Origin: Collybiopsis luxurians FD-317 M1
Lineage: Eukaryota; Basidiomycota; Agaricomycetes; Agaricales; Omphalotaceae
Direction of reading: 5' to 3'
DNA: 64,000 bases
Assembly (NCBI GenBank): GCA_000827265.1
Contig: KN834816.1
Location: 89,159-153,158, forward strand
Part shown: one piece after another, positions 57,342-64,000 of the stretch
Position numbering within the stretch: the stretch's first letter is position 1
Layout: the number at the start of each line of letters is the position of its first letter
Program-made: the position numbers and the translations under genes
The notes under the pieces: generated by a model
The model's database searches: none
The model's input: only the letters and a program-made list of their open reading frames with translations
Told to the model about the DNA's origin: nothing

Positions 57342-59065
57342 CTAATCATCATCACTTTCATCACTCGATGAATAATCATCTTCATCTGCGCTATCCCCTC
57401 CTCCTACAAACTGCTTCAACGATATTGGAACCTTCGGTAACACCGGCGTTGCCTCTTCAGGTATCGCCGCAGCCAGGAAATCGTCCTCGCCAAACATCGA
57501 GTCCTGCTCCTGTTCCTGTTCCTGTTCCTGTTCATCTTCCTCCATCTCTATATGGACATCCATCTGGGCGTTCATCTCAGCATTCATCAACGTCTCAAAT
57601 TCATTGATGTCGATTTCCTCTCCACCCTCGTCTTCCATTACAGGCGGCGCTACAGGAGCGGAAGCGGGAGCATGACCATGACCAGCGACTTCGATCCAGT
57701 CGTCCTCCTCTTCCGAGTCAGAGTACGCAGAGGGGGGTAGAGGCGAAAGGGCCATTGGCGCAGACGGCTGGATTGTGGACGGGGAAGGTTTGGGTTGACC
57801 AGGAACGGGTAAAGGCTGCACAACAGCATCTGACATTCCTGGCAATTCTAAACGAGATGGGGAGAGTGCACGTTTCGGCTCTGGGGCTGGCGGGGGAGGT
57901 ATGGGTGTAGCCCGTGCACGTTTCGTCGGACGCCCGACTTCTAATTGTTCTTCTTCTGCATCCGAGAAGGTAGGAGTTGCTCTCTTTGCACTCTTTTTTA
58001 GTTTTGGGGCCGGTTTTGATGTCGCTGATTTAGGTGTCCCTGACGCCGAGGAGCTGGAAGGTGGCGCACGAGATTGAGGTAACGGTTTCCTGGGCTGTAC
58101 AGGTGGAGGTGCAGAGGCAGGTATGACCTGCGCCTTCAGAGGAATATCTTCTTCGTCTTCATCCAGTGTTTTTGGAGCGGGTTTCTTGGAACTCGAAAGT
58201 AACGAGTCTGGTAAGATTTCCTCCAAGTCTGCATCCGGTCCATTCGTTTGGGTGTTAAAACCGGCTGACGGTGTAGAGTAATCTGGGGTATGAGCCGGTG
58301 GAGAATCTAAAATGACAGATAGAATGAAGGGTTAGAGCGGATTGTGCGGAGATATCGGACGCACGAGATGGCCGAGTAGTGCCAGCGCGTTTCTCCGGGT
58401 TATTTAAAGCAAAGGAGGATTCGAGCTTCTCAAGGGTATATCCCTGGGCCAACCAAGCAACATTATGAAAAGAATATTTTGTGTTAAATCGTAAAGAGAG
58501 CATACCCCAGTTCCTTCATCATAAATTAACACGCAGACCCAATCCTTGGCCGGACCTTCACTCCCAGGAAACACATAAACCTCTCCTGGCTGTAAGTTGC
58601 CGGGTTATTCCAGGGTTGAGGAAAAGGGTGTGATGACTTCATACCTGTGAGCTGGCATGTTCCACCGTCACCGAACTACTTGAGCCGTCACCGCTGCGTC
58701 TGACCTCCAATGAACCAGCCTTGGTAGAATCGATTGTAGAGGGCTTAAAGCCGTCTATAACACACAGATTATCAGGGAAATTATTCGCTAAGACCCAATC
58801 AACAAAACACACATCTCAAGGAATAAAATTCGCGTTCAGGCAAATTATTCCGTTTTGCTGGCGCTGGGGCTCCATTACCCTTTCGCGCTCTCAATGCTCG
58901 ACCGAGAGATGAGCCAATATTGAGCTGATGCTTTCCAGGAGACGGTGCCCAGGCATTGCTGATGCTGGGAGGCATATGAAAGAACTTGGCACCAGAAGAA
59001 AGGGAGGATGAAGGGGGTATGGGAGTAAGGACCGTGGTGGCTGGATCGATTCTAGTTCCTGGCAT
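57342..59065 (-). CDS. EAF-type RNA polymerase II elongation factor
   Basis: ATG 59065 starts MPGTRIDPATTVLTPIPPSS. After a Ser/Pro-rich stretch comes LNIGSSLGRALRARKG, PEREFYSLRDGFKPSTIDST (the F-Y-S-LR-FKP-SID motif of EAF proteins), VTVEHASSQPGEVYVFPGS, KDWVCVLIYDEGTGGYTLEK and LESSFALNNPEKRA. These are the usual EAF N-terminal blocks. The remaining ~300 residues are Pro/Ser/acidic (EEEDDWIEVAGHGH) with an EQEQEQEQEQ run and SDESDDD end. Introns lie at about 58736-58815, 58504-58590 and 58236-58310. EAFs bind ELL and stimulate elongation in the nucleus. An acidic activation-type tail is typical. Confidence 0.85.
57506..57533 (-). repeat. hexanucleotide microsatellite in the EAF gene
   Basis: CTGTTC units repeat about four times and encode EQ repeats inside the acidic tail. 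It is likely length-variable between strains. Confidence 0.7.
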
Positions 59066-59375
59066 CAATAGCCTTCCTTTTCTGGACAATAATCACTTAT
59101 CCGCCGGTCCGCCGAGAGCGACCTTTCTCCTCGGGGTACAAGAGTGGCACAGGTTGGACAATCATCCGACAATAGACACCGAGTTCATTACTTCAACAAC
59201 AGAGCGAACAAAAACCAGGGACAATACCAAGGAAGAAAATCCAGGGGTATAATAAATAGCAACAGTAGTACATTCGATTCTCCTTTTCATCTTCAGATAC
59301 TTTGGTATTGGTATTCTTCGATTATCCTTAAATCCCTCTCAAACCCAAAACCAGAGCCAGAGCCAGAACCGAGAC

Positions 59376-61407
59376 TCAGAAAGTACCACCTTCTATCTAC
59401 AGTACAAGTCCATGACGTTAGCCACAGCAACACAAAGAAAAGAAAAAAAGAACAGCACATACCGTTGCACCTCCCGTAAGAACAATGTCAGAAGCCTCAC
59501 CTCCTGTGGCGTCGATTGAACCCCAGTTCCAGGTCCCGGTGCAGTGACCACAGTCGACACCTAAACAACATATGAATCAATAGAGATCAGGAAAGCTTGG
59601 GAGGGTGGACTGACCAACACGCGGGAAGTTTCCAGTGGTTGTTACGGTGGTCGTGGCACCAGAGAAAGTAATTCCACTTTTACATCCCACAGAGTCACCG
59701 TCAGAATATACAGAATCATTAATCACCACCGGCGGAAGAAAAACTCACGAGACGGTGCTACCAGTACCGGGTGTGCCGACTGTATAAGGTCGTTAGCATT
59801 CAAAGTGTCCAAACATAAGGCGCGAATAAGGAACAAACGTACAATCCTCAGAGTAACTCTGCGTAATAAGGTAGCCGTACTTGTCATTGGCAGAGATCTT
59901 GTTACCGATGTAGGTGATGTCGGATACAGACGCGTCGGTAGCATCGCTGTCAACCTTGATTCTCATCCCATACCTAGAAAAACACAATCAGGTATCAGTC
60001 GATCCGGACCCGTGCATGCGTGAGCGTAACGACCACTTACATACTCTCCGAAACCGTGTTACCCGAAATCGTCACTCCGGATACAGACTTGCCAGTGGCA
60101 ATAGAACCGATGGAGATACCATGACCACCAGTGCAAACGTTGTTCTCGAAGACAATATTGCTTCCAGAGTTGATGGCGACACTGTGTATGTATGAATGAA
60201 TTCGATTGAACAAGAGTGTAATAGGTGGCAGAGTAGGGAGATTTACATACCAGTCGTCTTGGTTGAGGACAGTGCATCCACTGATAGTGAGCTATGCATA
60301 ATTTATTAGTCAGTCTACTAGACTCAACTGTTGGAATCAAAAGTCATACATCGCTAGCAGAGACATCGAAACCATCAGTGTTTGCACCAAGAGCAGCACC
60401 ATCAGAGTTATCGACGAGAACGTCCGTAAAGCTCGAAGTTGCAGTGGTACCTAATCGCAGTCGAACATATCGTCATTTAAAAAACGACCTGTATGCTCGC
60501 TCAAACCGAAAACAACTACACATACCGACAGAGATAGCTTGAGCCGGCGAGTCCTTGATGATAAAGTTGGTGAAAGTTCCAGAGCCTTGGAATCTGCCAG
60601 TTTGGGAAACAATCTCGCCATTAGTACTTCTTGCAAACTAGCACAACTTGCAGATCCCTGAGAAAACGCACTTGATGAAAGGATGCGGTTTGGCAACACC
60701 ACCGTTGGTACCCTCGCCATCCCAATAAACTATAATATGAGATCGCACGGATGAGCTTAAGTATTTGCATCGTGGGATCCCGAGGGAAAAGGAAAAGGAC
60801 TTACGAGGACCATTACCCTTGAAACTGAATCCATTTCCATTGAGGCTGGCATCCTGTGCAGAGTGTGTCAATTAGACATAAAAGAACTCTGGGGCCATCG
60901 GATAGGTATACGTACGTCAGTATCGAAAGTCCAAAGAGGACCGGAGGCAGTGGTTTGCGAGAAAGTGACAGAACCGGTCATCTCAATGGACTATAACATC
61001 TCTGGTAAGTTTCTAGCCTTTTCGGAGGAACAGATCTAAGCTGGGGCTTACAGCTCCGGATGCAGCCTGCAATAACATACACAAGTATCGTCAATCATCT
61101 GGAAATATGAATCAATTAAGAAAGAAAATTAACGTACCTTGATGGTAACAGTTTCTGCATTACACAAAATTAAACGGTGACCTCATAGGAAGAGTTCCAA
61201 ACAAGGACGTAACTTACCACCGGCGGGGACTGTCCAAGCAGGAATAATGATACTCGTACAGTCTGTGAGATCTGTAGAGCTGGCCACGGAGTCGACAGTG
61301 CACGTCGCTCTCTTGGCGGTACTCGTCGGAGTGGTTCCATTGGTCGGCGAGGCCAAGGAGCCAGAAGACAAGATGGCGAGAGTGGCAAAGGCGAGGAGAG
61401 ACTGCAT
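59376..61407 (-). CDS. secreted endopolygalacturonase (glycoside hydrolase family 28)
   Basis: ATG 61407 gives a signal peptide (MQSLLAFATLAILSSGSLAS), then TCTVDSVASSTDLTDCTSII. The right-handed beta-helix is spread over about ten exons: PLWTFDTDDASLNGNGFSFK, YWDGEGTNGG, PHPFIKF, PAQAISVG, ALGANTDGFDV (NTD), NQDDCVAIN (DD), GGHGISIGS (GHG), SMYGMRIKVD (RIK), DKYGYLITQSY and VDCGHCTGTWNWGS, ending ATIEGGTF at 59376. All four GH28 signature blocks with the three catalytic Asp are present. It should hydrolyse homogalacturonan outside the cell. The final exon is short and its C-terminus lacks the Cys found in some Aspergillus enzymes, so the last intron choice is the least certain part. Confidence 0.93.
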
Positions 61408-62548
61408 TTTAACCTGATGAATGGGAGGGGGCGAAGAGATGGGATGAGGAAAGGAGAAAGGAGTCCTACTCGTTTATAAACATCTCTCGAAAGCATTCGG
61501 TTTCTGCTCAACGGGCCGCTGGGAGAATTCGAACGCGTTGACACGAAAGCAAAACGGACCGCGCAATTGCAAGGAGACGTAGCCGCATAACATGTGTGCA
61601 GGAATGCAGCAAAATTGTTCGGTCTCACCATTGAGAAAGCGACATGTCGAGTTGGACGAAGTAAACTTTGCAACACAATCCCCGAACATTTTCCATACCA
61701 CGAAGAAGAAATGTGTGCTATTAATAGAGGAAAGAGTCAAAATTGGAGTTAAAACAGGCCAGTGATTGAGCTTTATTTAAATAGGGTTAAAGATGGCACC
61801 TCAGGAATGAACCAAGGGCCCGTCGCACCGTCCGAGTTGAAGGGGTGGTAAAGCTTAATCGAACCGCATGTAATGACTCTTACCTTGTGTTGGATGAGAT
61901 GGAGAAAGTTGGCCTTATAGAAGCCTTGTCGGGTTTTACAAGACGACAGCACGAGGCAATAGAAAGGCGCTCACCGACCGCTACTGAAATGGGGGATGTT
62001 CATCTTGTTTACCGTTCTGTTTCGTTATCCGTGGCCGCTGTAAAATGCCAATCCGATCCGCTGACTCTCCAATCTTAGCTTACGATTACCACTTTACTAA
62101 GCGAGAAGCCGAACGCGCCTACCTGCCAACGCAAGGTGGACCTACAGGCTGAAGTGCAGGGGAAACATGAAAGAAAGAAAGGAGAGCCTGGACACGCAAA
62201 GCGAAAAGCTAAAGAAAGCTGAAGAAGCGAGACGCGACTTGGACATTCGAGGCGGGAACCCGGACAACAACTGCTTGCCTGAAGGAGGCTGAGAACGGTC
62301 AAAGCAATAGCCGCACTCGCGACCATGGGAAAAAAAATCGACGATGTTGTGAAAGAGGGAATGCAGAGAACCATTTTTGTTCCCGCACTCACGGATGCTT
62401 TTCTGAGCGTCTCGAGATTAACGAATCAGTCTATTACGGTGCCGGCGTGAATAGCTCCAGCTTGACAGTGAGTAGCTATACTGAAACTGAATTACTCCTC
62501 GGAGAGCTACTGACCGTCAGATGGTTGTGTATTGAGCATATTTGTCCA

Positions 62549-63225
62549 GAAGCCAATGGATGAATTTGCTAGGGAAAAAAGAAGCGCGTCGTCCTCGATG
62601 GAGTTGAGCATCAGAGGACCTACCATACAATTCATTTTCTCCGTCGACAAATGTCGACACAGCGGCCTACAAGAGCAAATATACCAGACGAATCCCTGCC
62701 ACACTGATGAAGAGAGTTGAACTTTATCAAGTCAAGCACGCGGAGCTGGTGCTCGATACTATTTGTAGGACAGATTGCCTCAAGAAAATCATACATCTTG
62801 TTGAAATAATCCTGAGCTAGAGTATGGAAAGGGGGAAAATGGATGGGGCTTGCCCTCATTCTATTAGCTTAGGGGTGATAATAACGACGATGTTGTGAAT
62901 ATGGCTGGAAGCCAATGGATGGGCACGTCAGAGCAAAAAGAAGCGCGCCGCCCTCGCTGGAGTTGCCAAGCATTGTGAGGACCTACACATTCTCCGTCGA
63001 CATATGTCAACACAGCCGTCTGCGAAGCGATCCCGTCTTTGCGTTGTTGCGACCTGTCGAGTAAATGACCGGCCGAGAGAATTGAACTTCATTCAGAGTC
63101 AAGCACACGGAGCCAGTGCTCAAACTATCGATGAGACAATCACATATCTTGTTGAAAGAATTCTAGAGTATAGAAAGGGAGAATAGGGATAGACTCGCCC
63201 CTGCTTGCCCACAGCTTAGGGGTTA
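62549..63225. repeat. tandem duplication of about 330 bp, diverged
   Basis: Copy 1 (62549-62878) and copy 2 (62908-63225) share GAAGCCAATGGATG, AAAAGAAGCGCG, TTCTCCGTCGACA(A/T)ATGT, TCAAGCAC and CATATCTTGTTGAAA-like blocks in the same order. Both end in AGCTTAGGGGT. Copy 2 keeps an open frame of 60 codons (63004-63186, ending ETITYLVERILEYRKGE). The same part of copy 1 is broken. Likely remnants of a small duplicated coding exon. Confidence 0.65.
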
Positions 63226-63401
63226 AATCATGTGGTGCGACGGACGGGGCCTCATTCGGGATAAGGCAATACAGTGAAGTTGAAGTGGAGAAAGGCAAGA
63301 GAGAAGGAAGCTGCGTTCACACGGACTATATACGGGTGTGATTCACAGCGTCGCAAAATAACCTAAGGGCATCCCTCCATTTCATTTCGAACTTGTAAAG
63401 T

Positions 63402-63432
63402 CCTCAGGCCTCAGGCCTCAGGTCTCAGGTCC
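63402..63432. repeat. 7-bp tandem repeat (CCTCAGG, about four units)
   Basis: Visible as CCTCAGG units, one with a C-to-T change. Simple satellite-like run in non-coding DNA. Confidence 0.8.
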
Positions 63433-63767
63433 AATCGAGATTTAGGCATCCAAAAACACGGGGCATAAGTAGGTCAATGATTTTGAGAACACGCTAAGGA
63501 GTTCCGAATGAACACATTACATAATTGGTAGACAGAACTCCAGATGATCGATAGATTGGAGATATTGGTCTGCAGGCCTCTTTACAAGGTTTTCCCTCAT
63601 CTTTCCTCGTAACTTTGGTATTCCTTTTTTCATTTACCTGCCAATCAGTTTATATTTGAAGTAGATTATTCAACTACCGAATGGTACTTTCACCGATGGT
63701 TTTGACGATATAATCCTTCTGGGCTGACAAGCGAAATCTACTATCTAGAGCTTTTATCCTTTTCCAG

Positions 63768-64000
63768 GCGGGAAACTCCCCTACGGCTGGGAGGATGTAG
63801 AAAAATCCTGGCCTCGACGCCTTCTACATATCCCTTCCATGACCTCCATTGAAAGGAGTGGTCTCAATGTATATGGAACCGCTCAAGAACCCAAATACAG
63901 CATTTTGACTTACACCTGGGGACGATGGCAAGTCAAGGAACCGGGGCCGCTATCGGTAGCACTTCCTGTCAAAGGTACCACATGGAAAATTCCAGTGATC
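63768..64000 (+). CDS. HET-domain protein, 5' part only (cut by window end)
   Basis: From an acceptor TTTTCCAG at 63760-63767 the frame reads GKLPYGWEDVEKSWPRRLLH, IPSMTSIERSGLNVYGT, EPKYSILTYTWGRW and LPVKGTTWKIPVI up to the window edge. The Y-S-I-L-(T/S)-Y-T-W-G block is the N-terminal signature of heterokaryon-incompatibility (HET) domains, and this variant (TWGRW, KGTTWKIP) is common in mushrooms. An upstream exon ending near 63681 (LPN then a split Gly codon, donor GTACTT) may precede it, but I cannot fix the start codon. HET proteins act in non-self recognition and cell death. The C-terminal domains are not in the window. Confidence 0.75.

Larger units (their letters stand above)
61408..63767. 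other. gene-poor region with repeats
   Basis: 2.4 kb upstream of the polygalacturonase. Short frames such as 61845-62078, 62172-62289 (coiled-coil-like EKLKKAEEARRD) and 62324-62449 (MGKKIDDVVKEG) might be exons of an unrecognised gene, but I could not join them. It contains the 330-bp tandem duplication and a 7-bp tandem repeat listed below. Confidence 0.4.

Noticed and set aside
61170..61676. Longer minus-strand frame extending past the polygalacturonase start
   Set aside because: It is a different frame from the signal-peptide-bearing GH28 start at 61407 and is not protein-like.

Overview
The window is nuclear DNA of a filamentous basidiomycete, most likely a mushroom-forming agaricomycete. 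Genes are broken by many short (about 45-70 bp) GT-AG introns. Several families are typical of that group: a kinase-like family with an AHRDC-type catalytic loop, a basidiomycete HET domain, a seven-pass membrane family, a secreted ferritin-like protein and GH28 pectinase. All gene calls were made by reading protein motifs and joining exons by eye. No database search was run.

Layout. 0-4.8 kb: the 3' end of a Ser/Pro-rich protein, a complete concentrative nucleoside transporter, and a probably truncated gene. 4.85-17 kb: a gene-poor, visibly AT-richer island. It holds a decaying membrane-protein gene, a 244-bp MITE with TA duplications, and a 3-kb DNA-transposon-like element with roughly 300-bp inverted repeats, one of which carries a nested insertion. 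17-26.1 kb: a tandem segmental duplication. Each unit holds an uncharacterised gene X and a kinase-like gene. The left unit is decaying (frameshift, early stop, scrambled kinase promoter); the right unit looks intact. 26.2-29.3 kb: a UDP-sugar transporter (YEA4/SLC35B4 type) and a PCL-type cyclin.

29.8-44.3 kb: a probable polyketide gene cluster. A highly reducing PKS (KS-AT-DH-vestigial MT-vestigial ER-KR-ACP-TE) diverges from a stand-alone enoyl reductase of the LovC type across a 1.04-kb shared promoter. An MFS transporter and a Rid-family protein follow. The PKS enoyl-reductase region has lost its NADPH motif, so the separate reductase is the natural candidate to act in trans. The thioesterase carries Cys where Ser is usual, and the Rid protein lacks the deaminase Arg.

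44.6-64 kb: mostly housekeeping and secreted-enzyme genes. These are tRNA-Ile(AAT), a hypothetical protein, an F-box protein, NOP58, a serine carboxypeptidase, a secreted ferritin-like protein, an EAF-type elongation factor and an endopolygalacturonase. They are followed by a tandemly duplicated 330-bp stretch and the start of a HET-domain gene cut by the window edge.
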